Assembly: GCA_964550025.1 (NCBI GenBank)
Contig: CAZJYI010000027.1
Location: 26,995-90,994 of the forward strand
DNA: 64,000 nucleotides
Direction of reading: 5' to 3'
DNA from: CAZJYI01 sp964550025
GTDB taxonomy: Bacteria > Verrucomicrobiota > Kiritimatiellia > UBA8416 > CAYOBW01
Shown: positions 17,168-28,000 of the stretch, piece after piece
Layout: each line of letters starts with the position of its first letter
Position numbering within the stretch: position 1 is the first letter of the stretch
Notes under the pieces: model-generated
Told to the model about the DNA's origin: nothing
Databases searched by the model: none
What the model saw: the letters and a program-made list of their open reading frames with translations, nothing else
Program-made: the position numbers and the translations under genes

Positions 17168-18556
17168 CTATCCCAGCGTCCAGCCGTTGTGGTACGTCGG
17201 TTTGACGAGCCTGTTGGCGGCGGCCGAGTTGGTGAACTGCATGTTGTCGCCATCCCATTTCAGATAGCCGCCCGTGCGAACGGCGATGCATCCGAGCAGC
17301 ACCAGCTCCGTCAACGGCACGGCGCAATCGGGCCAGTGCTCGGACGGTGTCGGTCCGCCCGTGACGCCTTCGAACCATTCGCCGTAGATGCCGCTGCGGC
17401 GTTCGAGCGTGCGCGGCGGCAACTTGTAAGCCTTCATCTTCGTCTCGGGAATCAAGCGTGGAATGCCGGCGCAGCCCTCACCGATCATGGTGCCCTTGGT
17501 GCCGATGTAGAGGATGCCGTCGCGCGGCAGGCGGCGGTTCTGTTCCAGCTCGACCGGCCGCGGGGGTTTGAGCCCGCCATCGTACCACGTGATCCGCACG
17601 GGAGGCATTCCCTCACGCGCCGGGAACTCGTAGGTAATCACTGACGACAGCGGCCAGGATTCAGGCATGATCCTGGTAGCGGAGGCGCTGACGGCCGTAG
17701 GATGCCCCAGCTTCAAGGCGCGTCGCGGCGTGTTCCAGTGATGGCAGCCCATGTCGCCCAGGGCGCCCGTGCCGAAGTCATACCAGCCCCGGAAGTTCCA
17801 CGGGTGGTAGACGGCCCGTTTGCCGCCCCACTGCTTGGTCTGCTTCACGGGCAGGGAGTCCGCGGGCCATTCCTTGACCCATGGCCGCTTCGGAGCGGGC
17901 CCCAGCCAGAGGTCCCAGTCAAAGGTGTCGGGAATGGGATCGCTGCCTGCCGGACGCAGCATCCCGTGCGGCCAGAGGGGGCGATTCGACCAGATATGCA
18001 CCTCCGTTACGTCGCCGATAATCCCGTCCCAGATCATCTCGCACGTGCGGCAGCCCGGCTCGGTGGATGCCTCGCTGGCCGTCATCTGGGTCATCACGCC
18101 GGCCCTGGTCGTCGCCTCGGCCAGTACACGGCCTTCCCAGATCGTGCGTGTCAGCGGCTTCACGGTAAGGACGTGCTTGCCGGCCTTGAGCGCCGCCAGG
18201 GAGATGGTCGCGTGCGTGTGGTCGGGCGTGCCGCAGTACACGGCATCGATCTTGTCGCCCTCGGCGTCGAACATCTCGCGGAAGTCACGATAGCGCCGGG
18301 CCTCCGGGAACTTCCTGTAAGTCCGTTCCGCCATCACATCATCCACGTCGCACAGAACGCCGACGTGGAATCCGGCCTTGGCACAGGATTGGATCTGACC
18401 GTGCCCCACCCCGCCGATGCCGACCCCGGCTACGACCGGCTTCTCGCTGGGCGCCGTCTCGCCGGGGCCGCCCAGCACGTGCTTCGGGATCATCTGCACA
18501 GTGGCCCAGGCAGCCGCGGCGCCCACACTCGTGCTCATGAACTCGCGTCTCTTCAT
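17168..18556 (-). CDS. Tat-exported Gfo/Idh/MocA-family oxidoreductase
   Basis: 462 residues. The start at 18556 is chosen for GGAGAG 6-11 nt upstream and the Tat-type signal MKRREFMSTSVGAAAAW. The NAD(P)-binding Rossmann part has VGIGGVGHG (near 45-53) and DAVYCGTPDHTHA. The catalytic region has VKPLTRTIWEG, where the Lys of the usual EKP motif is kept but Glu is Val. The C-terminal half (WNFRGWYDFGTGALGDMGCHHWN, ITWYDGG) is that of the secreted Planctomycetes/Verrucomicrobia-type subfamily, acting on sugars or inositols with a bound cofactor. The substrate is unknown. It is followed on the same strand by the RRM cassette but has an independent leader. Confidence 0.9.
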   Translation of the reverse strand: MKRREFMSTSVGAAAAWATVQMIPKHVLGGPGETAPSEKPVVAGVGIGGVGHGQIQSCAKAGFHVGVLCDVDDVMAERTYRKFPEARRYRDFREMFDAEGDKIDAVYCGTPDHTHATISLAALKAGKHVLTVKPLTRTIWEGRVLAEATTRAGVMTQMTASEASTEPGCRTCEMIWDGIIGDVTEVHIWSNRPLWPHGMLRPAGSDPIPDTFDWDLWLGPAPKRPWVKEWPADSLPVKQTKQWGGKRAVYHPWNFRGWYDFGTGALGDMGCHHWNTPRRALKLGHPTAVSASATRIMPESWPLSSVITYEFPAREGMPPVRITWYDGGLKPPRPVELEQNRRLPRDGILYIGTKGTMIGEGCAGIPRLIPETKMKAYKLPPRTLERRSGIYGEWFEGVTGGPTPSEHWPDCAVPLTELVLLGCIAVRTGGYLKWDGDNMQFTNSAAANRLVKPTYHNGWTLG

Positions 18557-18675
18557 CTTGTTCTCTCCATCCTTCTGCCGCACACGGAGTGTTCGTTTCA
18601 GAATTGCTGCATAGGTGTTCCAGTATGCCAAACCGCGCCGTGCTGCACCAAGGCCGTATCTCCACGGAGACGGGG

Positions 18676-21294
18676 TCAGGGCTCCCTTTCACTCGCGTTC
18701 TGTTGCGTGGGACCATGCATCCTGGCGCCACCCTCGTCCAGGAAACGCTGTAGTTGCTGACGAAAGACGGTCTCTCGCGGATGGTTGCGGATGCCGGCGC
18801 GTGCCAGCCGCACGGCCTCGTCGGTGCGGCCGGTCAGAAACAGGATCTCCGCGAGCGTCGACAGGCCCTTCGGCCAGTCGTATGTCAGTTCCACAGCCTT
18901 GCGGGCGTGATGGAGGGCGACTTCGAGGTCAGTTCGGTATGCACAAAGCAGATCAGCCAGCTTCCAGTGAAACGAGGGCGCTAGCGGATAGGACCGGCAC
19001 AGGTCCTCAAGGTGAGCCCGGGGACGTCCAAAAGACCGGTCGAGAAGCGCCATGTCCTTCGCCACCTGTTGCAGCTCCGGCGTGAGCTTCACGAATCCCT
19101 TCATCGTGATCTGCTCGCACAGACCCAACTGTTCGACTACTCGTTGACGATCTCCTGCCCGCAGGTATCCCATGCTGCGCCAATACGCGACCTTCCACGC
19201 ATCCCCCGGTACATCCCTGGTCAGGTAGCCATTGTCCCGTCTGAGGAAATGCAGGTTCGCTTCGTCCCGCAGGTCAGCGGCTTCCAGATACTCCCCGTTG
19301 ATCGCTGCCCGTTCGGCCTGTCCCCGCAGGACCACAAAACGCTCGCTTGAGAGTGGATTCCCCGCGCGCAGGATGACGTCGCCAACCTGGCGGGCGCGCG
19401 GAATCCTCCGCTTTTCGAGGGTGTAATAGAGCGTCTGACGCCACTGCCACTCGAGGTCCCACAAAGGGACGAAAAGCGCCCACCGCATCAGGCGCTGTCC
19501 CTCAACCCGTCCGGCCCGATCCAGCGAAAAACCGCGGAGATACGTCTGCACGGCAGACCGCGGTTCGAGCGCGCAGCCCTGGGCATAGTACCGGGCGGCC
19601 TCCTCCCATCGTTCCTGCTCCAGCAGCAGGTTTCCCATTCGCCGCGTGAGTGATTCGTCGGCGCTGCTCGGATGCTTCAGCATCTCGCAGAGGACACGAA
19701 TCTCCATGTTCGTGGCTCCAACGCTCTCACACGTAACCCTTGCCCATGAAATGAAGTACTCGTTGCTCCTGTCGTCGGGGGCAGATCGGAACGACTCCAG
19801 GACTCGGTCGGCATAGGCTTCCACACATGCGATGTCGGGATCAAAACCATTCACCTTCTCCATGAAACGGAGTCGCTCAAGCGATGTGCTGTACTCGTCG
19901 GACGCATTGGCAACCAGGAACTGCCAGCAGGCCGCCATGTCAGTCGTGAATCCATACAGTTTTCCCAGGACCTGCTTGAACTTGTCGGGATGAGCCGTCA
20001 ATGCATCAGCCGCCTCTTGAATCTGCTGTCTGCGTTGGCGACGGAACTCCTTGATGTCCCCCATGGGGGGACACTTCATCGACCGAATCCTGGGCTTTTC
20101 CTGCAAACGGCGCAGGGTGTTGGCCGGATCATATGCCCCCTCCCCCGAATGGGACAACCAGCCCGTCTTCTTCTGAGGTCGAGGGTCGCCCAGCATCGTT
20201 TGACGCAAGTCAAGCAGCTCGTCGTAGCGGCCTTGTATACAGAGCATCTGGCCGACCTCAAGGTACGCACCGGCCCGACTCAGCGACTCAACAAGTCGAT
20301 TCGGCTGATAGCTGACCAGGTACGCATTGAAGAGGATCCGCCCGGCGCGGCGCGTTCTCGCTACGTCCTTCTCCATTCGGCTCAGCGTGTCTTCCAGCCG
20401 ATCGGTGTCGCCGGCTCGGTAGGCGAAGGCGGCACGGAAGGCGAGCCACCCGTCGTTTTCCGGTTCCTCGTCCTGCTCGTGCTCATGCACCAGGCGCGCC
20501 CAGTCGCGGGACTCGATCAGTAGACACTTGAGCAGGAACCTGTCTCCAGCGTTCACCGCAGCCGCAATGGCTTTGTCCAGGTCGCCGTCCGCACGGTAGA
20601 GCCGGGCGAGGACTGCCGATCTGGTTTCGGAGGTGGGAAATTCCGTCTCGTAGTAGCGGATCTCCTCTTCGAGACGATCGCCGAGAAGGGCCGCCAGCGC
20701 CGTCATACCCACGTAGCTGACATTTCCTGTCCGCACGCCCTCCCGCAGCAGGGCCAGCAGCGGGTCAACACGGCCGGCCAAAGCCGATTGCCTGAGCAGC
20801 GTCTTGACGGCGTCATCCTCTTCGCGCAACAGGTCATGGGCAAGTGGGAGACTGTCCCTGAGGCAGAGCAGACGCGCCGCGCCATATGCACCGAGCTCGC
20901 CGCCCGCTATCAGGTCCTTAATGATCTTCTTCCTGACAGCGTCACGATTCGCGGTACAGTAGGCATCAAGCAGTTGCACCGTTGCCGCGTCCATGCCGGG
21001 TACATGCCCTGTGCGAATCTTGCGCAAAACGCTCTGCGCGCGCAAGGAAACCTCTGGGTCGGGGCTGCGCGCTGCAGCAGTCAGTGCGACTTCGGACCTG
21101 TGTCCGGCCTCCCACAGCCGTCGGGTTGCCGCTTCACGCTCCGCGTGGTGTTCCGCTCCCAAATCCAGAATCCACTGCGCGATCTGAGCGTTGGGCTCCG
21201 CCGCGATGGCGATGCCCGCGAAGACCATGCAGCAGGAGCAGACCAGGTACATCCCGGACCACTTCCTTTTGTAGAAGGCTCTTACGTGTCCCAT
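18676..21294 (-). CDS. Secreted HEAT/TPR-like repeat protein
   Basis: About 872 residues from 21294, where RAFYKRKWSGMYLVCSCCMVFAGIAIA gives a signal peptide with a basic n-region; the Met at 21252 is an alternative with a GGAAG run upstream. Residues about 35-90 have the helical-repeat N-terminus common in Planctomycetota proteins (LGAEHHAEREAATRRLWEAG, SPDPEVSLRAQSVLRKI). The rest is degenerate TPR-like helical pairs, clearest at the C-terminus (YPLAPSFHWKLADLLCAYR, ALHHARKAVELTYDWPKGL, ILFLTGRTDEAVRLARAGI). Probably a periplasmic scaffold. It is divergently oriented to the PQQ-propeller gene at 21576. No specific function is recognised. Confidence 0.8.
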   Translation of the reverse strand: MGHVRAFYKRKWSGMYLVCSCCMVFAGIAIAAEPNAQIAQWILDLGAEHHAEREAATRRLWEAGHRSEVALTAAARSPDPEVSLRAQSVLRKIRTGHVPGMDAATVQLLDAYCTANRDAVRKKIIKDLIAGGELGAYGAARLLCLRDSLPLAHDLLREEDDAVKTLLRQSALAGRVDPLLALLREGVRTGNVSYVGMTALAALLGDRLEEEIRYYETEFPTSETRSAVLARLYRADGDLDKAIAAAVNAGDRFLLKCLLIESRDWARLVHEHEQDEEPENDGWLAFRAAFAYRAGDTDRLEDTLSRMEKDVARTRRAGRILFNAYLVSYQPNRLVESLSRAGAYLEVGQMLCIQGRYDELLDLRQTMLGDPRPQKKTGWLSHSGEGAYDPANTLRRLQEKPRIRSMKCPPMGDIKEFRRQRRQQIQEAADALTAHPDKFKQVLGKLYGFTTDMAACWQFLVANASDEYSTSLERLRFMEKVNGFDPDIACVEAYADRVLESFRSAPDDRSNEYFISWARVTCESVGATNMEIRVLCEMLKHPSSADESLTRRMGNLLLEQERWEEAARYYAQGCALEPRSAVQTYLRGFSLDRAGRVEGQRLMRWALFVPLWDLEWQWRQTLYYTLEKRRIPRARQVGDVILRAGNPLSSERFVVLRGQAERAAINGEYLEAADLRDEANLHFLRRDNGYLTRDVPGDAWKVAYWRSMGYLRAGDRQRVVEQLGLCEQITMKGFVKLTPELQQVAKDMALLDRSFGRPRAHLEDLCRSYPLAPSFHWKLADLLCAYRTDLEVALHHARKAVELTYDWPKGLSTLAEILFLTGRTDEAVRLARAGIRNHPRETVFRQQLQRFLDEGGARMHGPTQQNASEREP

Positions 21295-21499
21295 AGGAGG
21301 ATCGGGAGAGGATGTAACACACGAACGTTGGTCGGCGGCAGGGACGCACATGTTGAGAGACTATCGGGATATCTGTTCGACACAAGTGCATTGTCACGAT
21401 CCTCGTCAGATCCGCACTCGTGCGCGCAAGATTGGGACGTTGTTGAGCACTTGTAGGAACACGCGCGCAGCAGGTACGGGGCAGAGCAAGGACAGGGGT

Positions 21500-21528
21500 T
21501 TGACGAAGCAGGGGGAGAGCGGTAGTCT
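21500..21528 (+). promoter_or_regulatory. Candidate sigma70-type promoter of the second PQQ gene
   Basis: TTGACG, 17-nt spacer, TAGTCT, ending 47 nt before the chosen start at 21576. The -35 is good and the -10 moderate. Confidence 0.45.
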
Positions 21529-21575
21529 CTCTTGTCGTGAACCGAGAGCAACACCAACCGATCAGGGAGCTTCCA

Positions 21576-24500
21576 ATGAAAGTACGCGCCACACTAGCAC
21601 TCTGTCTCGCACTCTTCACCGGGCAAATCGACGCGGCCGAACCATCGGTCGCAGACATCCTCAAGGCCTCCGGCATCAAGGGCGGCCTTGTCGTCCACGT
21701 GGGCTGCGGGAACGGGGCTCTCACCACCGAGCTCCGCGCAAACGACAAGTTCCTCGTGCAGGGCCTCGACACGGACCCCGCCAACGTCGCCAAGGCCCGC
21801 GAGGACATCCGATCGAAAGGGCTGGGAGGCGTCGTGTCGGCCGAGCTATTCGACGGTGAACGCCTGCCCTACGTGGACAGCCTGGTGAACCTGATTGTCG
21901 TGTCGAGTGTCGGGTGTCGGGTGTCGAAAGAAGAGATGGCCCGGGCTCTGGCACCACGCGGTGTTGCTGTTTCCCTCGACGCACGACACGGGACACGGGA
22001 CACGTTCACCAAGCAGGTTCCGAAAGACATCGACGACTGGACACACTTCCTGTACGACCCGCAGGGGACGTCCGTCTCCCGCGACAAACTGGCGGGGCAC
22101 CCCCGGGGAATGCGCTGGACGGGCGGGCCGTTCTGGGCGCGGAGCCACGAGCACACCGCCAGCATGCAGGCCATGGTCTCGGCCGCGGGAAGGGTATTCT
22201 ACGTGATGGACGAAGGGCCGGCCGCGTCGATCCAGTTGCCCGCGAAGATGATGCTGACGGCGCGCGACGCCTTCAATGGCGTCGTCCTCTGGAAACGCCC
22301 GCTCCACGACTGGACCAACCCGCTTTTCCCGCTCAAGAGCGGTCCCGGCTGGCTGCCGCGCCGGCTCGTGGCCATCGGCGACAGAGTCTATCTCGCTCCG
22401 GGCGTCGGCCAGAACCTGCTCTGCCTCGACGCGGCCACGGGCGACGTCGTCCGCACCTTCGAAAACACCGCAACCACCTTCGAGCTCATCGTCTCCGAGG
22501 GTGTCGTCTTCGCCGCCGTCGACCCCGACCACGAAACGTGCGACTACCGCCAGGAGCATCCCAACTGCTGGAAGGAACGCGACCGCGCATCCAAGCGCTG
22601 GGGATGGAAGCGCGAGGACGGCAATCGGATCGTCAAGGCGATCGAAGCCGACAAGGGGAAGATCCTGTGGGAACGCGAAATGCCGCTTGCGCCGATGACG
22701 CTGACGGCCGACAACGCAAAGGTCTGCCTGTACGACGGCAACGCCGTCTCGGCCCTCGACCGTTACAGCGGCAAGGAGCTCTGGAAAACGGACGTTATGC
22801 AGCTCAACCAGATCGGCACGGGGTACTCCGGGCCGCGAATGATCCTGCACGGCGACCGGATACTGCTGTCGCCCATGAACCATATGGTGGCGCTGTCGGC
22901 CAAGACCGGCGACATCCTCTGGCAGGTAAAAGGCAAACCACGCTCAGGCCACTTCAGCCTGGAAGACTTCTACGTCATCGGCGACGACGTGTGGGTGCTT
23001 CAACGCGGAAACCAGGGCGCCTTCACGCTCTACAGCCTCGCGGACGGCACGAAGACGGGCGAGCACCGCAACCCCATCAAGTCTTTCTATATTCACCAGC
23101 GGTGCTACCCCGGCCGGGCTACGGACCGCGTACAATTGCCGCCCATGATGGGCATCCAGGTCTACGACATGAAGGAGGACAAGTGGTCCAACAACCACTG
23201 GGTACGCGGCGGTTGCATCTACGGGGTCATGCCCGCCAACGGCATGGTCTACGCCACCCCGCACGCCTGCGCCTGCTACTACCAGTCCAAGCTCAACGGC
23301 TTCAATGCCCTGGCCCCGGACCCGCAACCTGCCAAGGCCCCGCCTCCCGAGGCGCGTCTCGCCAAAGGCGCCACGTACGGCAAAGCCGGGCCTCGAGACG
23401 CGAACCCCGAAGACTGGCCGATGTTTCGGCATGATGGCACACGCAGCGGCTACGTGCGGACGGATGTCCCGGCGGACGTCTCCCGGGCCTGGCAGAAGCG
23501 CTTCGGCACCAGGCTCAGCCAGCCGGTCGTGGCGAACGGCAAGATTATCCTCAGTGCGATCGATCATCACACGATCTACGCCCTCGATGCGACGACCGGC
23601 GATGAGGCCTGGCACTTCATCGCCGGCGGCCGCGTCAACTCCCCGCCGACAGTGTACAGGCACCTGGCTTTGTTCGGCTGCGCCGATGGCTGCATCTACG
23701 CCGTCAACACGGCCAACGGGAAGCTGGACTGGAAGTTCCGCGCAGCGCCGAGCGCGCGCAAGATGGTGTCGTACGGGCAACTGGAATCCGTCTGGCCGCT
23801 CGCGGGAAGCGTGCTGATCCAGGACGACAAACTCTACTGCGTTGCCGGTCGCTCGATGTTCCTCGACGGCGGTCTGCGCATGGTGATCCTGGAGCCCGAG
23901 ACCGGCAAGCTCATCGCCGAGAATGTCATGGACCGCGGCGTGCCGGGCGGCGACAAGCAGCTCGACGACCTGCTGATGGGCAAGCACATGCCGGTGGCCA
24001 TGCCGGACATCCTCTCCGGCGACGGCAAGTACGTCTACATGAAGTCGCAGACCTTCACGCCCGACGGCAAGCGCGTGCGCGTGCGCCCGCAACGCCCCGA
24101 CACGCAATACGACGAAGAAATCCATCTTTTCGCGCCCATCTCGTTCCTGGACGACGCCTGGCACCAGCGCACTTACTGGATCTACGGGCGGGCCGCCGGC
24201 GAGGGGTGGGCCGAGTTTCAGCTTCCGCCGAAGCGCGTTCCCTGCGGACGGATCCTGTGCCTGGACGACAAGAACGCCTACGGCTATGCACGCGACCTCG
24301 AACTGTTCTGCAACACTTCGGTCAGCGAGTACCGCCTCTACTGCGCCGCCAAGAACCCGGCGCGCAAGGTCGGCGTTCCCAAGCTCGAGGGCAAGTGGGT
24401 CAATGGGCAGTACCCGCCTACCAAGCAGCCCCTGGCCGCGCACACCGTGGACTGGAAACAGCTCTCCAAGCAGTCTCGCGAGAAGCTCAGTGCCTTGACT

Positions 24501-24836
24501 TACAACTGGGTCAACGACGAACCCGACATCATGGCCAAAGCCATGGTTCTGGCCAACGACCGCCTCTTCGTTGCCGGCCCGCGCGACGTGGTCGACGAGA
24601 AGCAGATGTGGGGACGCTCCAACGAAAAGCCGTTCCAGACCGGGATGAGCAAACAGGCCGAATGGCTCACAGGCAAACACGGCGCGATCATGCAGGTTTT
24701 CTCGAAGAAGGACGGCAAAAAGCTGGCCGAGCACAAGCTCGACAGCCTCCCCGCCTTCGACGGCCTCATCGCCGCCCGCGGAAGCCTGTACCTGGTGACG
24801 GAAGAGGGGGCGATTCAGTGCTACCGGGGGAAATAG
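21576..24836 (+). CDS. PQQ-type beta-propeller protein with SAM-methyltransferase-like head
   Basis: 1,086 residues from the ATG at 21576 (AGGGAG 7-12 nt upstream; MKVRATLALCLALFTGQIDAA is a signal peptide). Residues about 25-140 have a class I methyltransferase pattern: motif I VVHVGCGNG, an acidic residue after QGLDTDP, then VSAELFDGERLPY and NLIVV. Propeller repeats follow (ARDAFNGVVLWKRPL, LCLDAATGDVVRTF, YALDATTGDEAWHF, GCIYAVNTANGKLDWKF). Conserved HACACYYQSKLNGFNAL corresponds to HSCACYNEAKLNNFNVL in the paralogue at 8426. A signal peptide plus methyltransferase-like fold is odd because SAM is cytoplasmic, so the head may bind something else (inference). Two in-frame 7-bp repeat tracts lie in the head (21900-21927, 21983-22003). 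Confidence 0.87.
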   Translation: MKVRATLALCLALFTGQIDAAEPSVADILKASGIKGGLVVHVGCGNGALTTELRANDKFLVQGLDTDPANVAKAREDIRSKGLGGVVSAELFDGERLPYVDSLVNLIVVSSVGCRVSKEEMARALAPRGVAVSLDARHGTRDTFTKQVPKDIDDWTHFLYDPQGTSVSRDKLAGHPRGMRWTGGPFWARSHEHTASMQAMVSAAGRVFYVMDEGPAASIQLPAKMMLTARDAFNGVVLWKRPLHDWTNPLFPLKSGPGWLPRRLVAIGDRVYLAPGVGQNLLCLDAATGDVVRTFENTATTFELIVSEGVVFAAVDPDHETCDYRQEHPNCWKERDRASKRWGWKREDGNRIVKAIEADKGKILWEREMPLAPMTLTADNAKVCLYDGNAVSALDRYSGKELWKTDVMQLNQIGTGYSGPRMILHGDRILLSPMNHMVALSAKTGDILWQVKGKPRSGHFSLEDFYVIGDDVWVLQRGNQGAFTLYSLADGTKTGEHRNPIKSFYIHQRCYPGRATDRVQLPPMMGIQVYDMKEDKWSNNHWVRGGCIYGVMPANGMVYATPHACACYYQSKLNGFNALAPDPQPAKAPPPEARLAKGATYGKAGPRDANPEDWPMFRHDGTRSGYVRTDVPADVSRAWQKRFGTRLSQPVVANGKIILSAIDHHTIYALDATTGDEAWHFIAGGRVNSPPTVYRHLALFGCADGCIYAVNTANGKLDWKFRAAPSARKMVSYGQLESVWPLAGSVLIQDDKLYCVAGRSMFLDGGLRMVILEPETGKLIAENVMDRGVPGGDKQLDDLLMGKHMPVAMPDILSGDGKYVYMKSQTFTPDGKRVRVRPQRPDTQYDEEIHLFAPISFLDDAWHQRTYWIYGRAAGEGWAEFQLPPKRVPCGRILCLDDKNAYGYARDLELFCNTSVSEYRLYCAAKNPARKVGVPKLEGKWVNGQYPPTKQPLAAHTVDWKQLSKQSREKLSALTYNWVNDEPDIMAKAMVLANDRLFVAGPRDVVDEKQMWGRSNEKPFQTGMSKQAEWLTGKHGAIMQVFSKKDGKKLAEHKLDSLPAFDGLIAARGSLYLVTEEGAIQCYRGK
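21900..21927. repeat. 7-bp tandem tract at the methyltransferase loop of PQQ gene 2
   Basis: Four units of GTGTCGR. They encode VSSVGCRVS between NLIV and KEEM, the same protein position where PQQ gene 1 carries GGCAATC units. Confidence 0.85.
21983..22003. repeat. Second 7-bp tandem tract in PQQ gene 2
   Basis: ACGACAC followed by two GGGACAC units, encoding part of DARHGTRDTFTK. The paralogue encodes the similar NTRQGERDTFTK without a repeat, so here the tract fits the ancestral protein sequence. Confidence 0.7.
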
Positions 24837-25089
24837 ACAGGGGGCGTGTGGGCCGAACAGTAGCCCGCGCTTGCCGAGCGCGGGCTTCCCCCCTGACGGC
24901 ACGTTTTCGCGCCGGCTTCGGCCCGCTTCCGGCAGAATCGGGCTACAGGGAGAGCACACAAGGCTCTATTCTGGTGCGGATTAGATGCGTTTGCCCTGAA
25001 CACTTGACCCCGCATACTTGACACGTCCTCGCCCTCGTGCCATCCTCTAACCTTCGTATGATCGCAGTCGCCTGTGGCGGGGAACAAGC
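24837..25089. repeat. Intergenic hairpin cluster
   Basis: Two members of the GTAGC/GCTAC-flanked hairpin family: AGCCCGCGCT-tgccg-AGCGCGGGCT at 24862-24886, preceded by GT, and GCCCGCTTC...GAATCGGGC at 24921-24943, followed by TAC. The second shares its arms with the hairpin at 42927-42951. A TATGAT sits at 25057-25062, 28 nt before the next start codon; no matching -35 box was seen. Confidence 0.7.
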
Positions 25090-28000
25090 ATGCCCATCTG
25101 CACTCGGTGTTCGGTTCTCTTCCTCACGCTGGGTCTGGCGCTCCTCCTCCCACAGCGTGCCGAGGCCATCACGAGATACGTAGACGTCAACAGTACGGCT
25201 CCCCAGCCTCCATACACGAACCTCGCCAACGCCGCCGTGACGATCCAAGACGCCGTCGACGTGGCCGTGTCCAATGATCTGGTCCTTGTATCGGCCGGCG
25301 TCTACGAAACCGGCGGTCGCGCGGTGCATGGCAGCATGACCAATCGTGTGGTCATCGACCGTCCGGTGACCGTGCGCAGCGTCAACGGACCTGATGTGAC
25401 AGTGATCAAGGGAGCCGGCCCCATGGGGGATGGTGCCGTGCGATGCGCGTATGTGGGGACCAACGCCGTGCTCGACGGCTTCACGATGACGAACGGCCAC
25501 ACGAGAACGGCTCCGGTTTTTCAGACGGAGCTCTGCGGCGGGGGAGCCTGGTGTGAGAGCAACGGTGTAGTCCTGAACTGCATCATTGTCGGCAATGCTG
25601 CAGATTCCGCCGGCGGGGGAGTGTACTCTGGTGTTGTCAGCAATTGCACCCTCGTTGCCAATTCAGCCATCAGCGGCGGCGGAGCGAGCGACAGCACACT
25701 TCGCGGCTGCGTGCTGTCCCGAAACTCCGCTGACTACAACGGAGGCGGAGTCTACGGGGGGATTCTCTACAACTGTACATTGTCCGGCAATTCGTGCGAC
25801 TTCCGGGGGGGCGGTGCAGTCGTCTCCACCCTCAACAACTGCGTTCTCTGGCACAACAACGCCCCAATGGGCATGAACTGGTACGAGGGCAATCTCAGGT
25901 TCTGTTGCACAACCCCATTGCCACCCGGCACGGGAAACAGCGACCAAGATCCCCTCTTGGCCAGCGCGTCACATTTGAGCGCGGGCTCGCCGTGCATCGG
26001 CCGAGGCAACGACGTCCATGCCGCCGGAGAGGACATCGATGGCGAGTCTTGGGCCAGTCCGCCCTCGATAGGCTGCGACGAGTACCGGGCGGGCGCAGTG
26101 ACAGGGGCGCTGAGTGTAGCCATTGGAGCAGAATACACCGTCTCTGCTGTGGGGTTTGAGGTGGACTTCGACGCGCGGATCGACGGGAGGACGTCAGGAA
26201 GCTGCTGGGAATTCGGCGACGGGACCGTGGTGAGCAACTGCCCCCATGTTTCGCACACCTGGTCCACTACGGGAGTCTTTGCGGTGATACTGCGGGCATT
26301 CAACGAGAGTCATCACGAAAGCATGGCAGCCACGGTGACGGTGACTATCGCAGAACAGACTGTAGCCTACGTTGACGGCGAAAACACCAATCCGGTAGCA
26401 CCGTACGCAACGTGGGACACCGCGGCAAACACCATCCAGGCAGCAGTGGACGTGACCACTCTCCCGGGTGCGTTGGTTCTCGTAACCAACGGCGTGTACG
26501 AGGTGGGGGGGCGCGCGGTATTCGCCGCAATGACCAACCGGGTGGCTGTTGACCGGCCACTCACACTGCGTAGCGTGAATGGGCCGGACGTCACGATCAT
26601 CAAGGGCAACGGCCCGATCGGCGATGGCGCGGTGCGCTGCGTGTACCTTGGCACGAATGCCGTGTTGCAGGGGTTCACACTGACAAACGGCTGTACTCGA
26701 GCAGAGGGAGACAGGCGCTGGGAGCGAAGCGCGGGCGGAGTTCTGTGCGAGAACAGCGCGGTTGTGTCAAACTGCGTCATCGCCGGGAGCTCGGCAGCCG
26801 AGAGCGGCGGCGGCTCCTACCGGGGGAGGCTCCACGGTTGCACGCTTACCGGCAATGTTGCCGAATACGGAGGTAGTGCGGCAGGGGGCGTGCTGGAGAA
26901 CTGTGATCTTTCGCGCAGTTCCGCGTCCCAGTACGGTGGCGGGGCGGCAAATGCGTCCCTCATGGGATGCAGGCTGCACAGAAACTCCGCCGTCGATGGG
27001 GGAGGAGCCATATCGACGTGCATAGCGGCAAACTGCCGACTTCACGCAAACACAGCCACAAACGGGGGCGGTGGAGCCTATTGGAGCATCCTCCATAGCT
27101 GCGCTCTCGCACGAAACTCCGCCTCGAGGTACTCCGTCGTCGGTGTCGGAGGCGCTTACCTGTGCACGCTCAACAATTGCACCCTTACCGGCAATTCAGC
27201 GCCAACCGGCATTGGCGGGGCCAGCCGAGGGACTCTCAGGAATTGCATCTTGTGGGACAACGTCGGCTACGTTCCCAACTGGTCCGGTGGAACACTCAGT
27301 TACTGCTGCACAACGCCGCTGCCCGACGGTCCTGGGAACTTCAGCCAGGATCCTCGTCTAGCCGACGCGGCACACCTGAGTGCGGGATCGCCCTGTATCG
27401 GACGGGGCAGTGGCGCGGATGCAACCGGGACGGACATCGACGGTGAACCTTGGGCCAATCCGCCGGCGGTAGGTTGCGATGAATATCGCCCCGGCGCGGT
27501 AACGGGAACACTGAGCGTTGCAGTCGAACCGGAATGCACACTCTTCGCCGCTGACTACGAAGCCGCTTTTTCGGGTCGAATCGACGGACGAACCACGAAC
27601 AGCCGCTGGGATTTCGGGGACGGCACGGTGGAGAGCAACATGCCCCATGTGTTGCATGCATGGTCAGCGGGAGGAAGCTACGATGTGACGTTCACTGCCT
27701 TCAACGAGGATTTCACCACAGGAGTCTCGGCGACGACACGGGTCGAAGTGATCGGTACGAAGTACGTATCCCCGCTGGGCGGCCATGTCTACCCGTTCTC
27801 ATCATGGGCCACCGCGGCGACGAACATCCAGGAGGCACTGGATGCGGAAGTCCCCGGAGGGGTGCCGCTCGTTCTGGTCACCAACGGGACATACGCAACA
27901 GGCGGTCGCGCTGTCTACTACGCGGACAACCGCATCGTACTCGGCAACACGACTAACCGCGTGGCAATTGACCAACGGGTCACGGTGCGGAGCGTCAACG

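Noticed and set aside
22944..24959. 2-kb minus-strand frame opposite the second PQQ gene
   Set aside because: Antisense shadow; no domain pattern, and the plus strand encodes clear propeller repeats.
25034..25062. Promoter of the beta-helix gene
   Set aside because: TATGAT at 25057 is a good -10 but nothing resembling a -35 lies 16-18 nt upstream; left as a note only.
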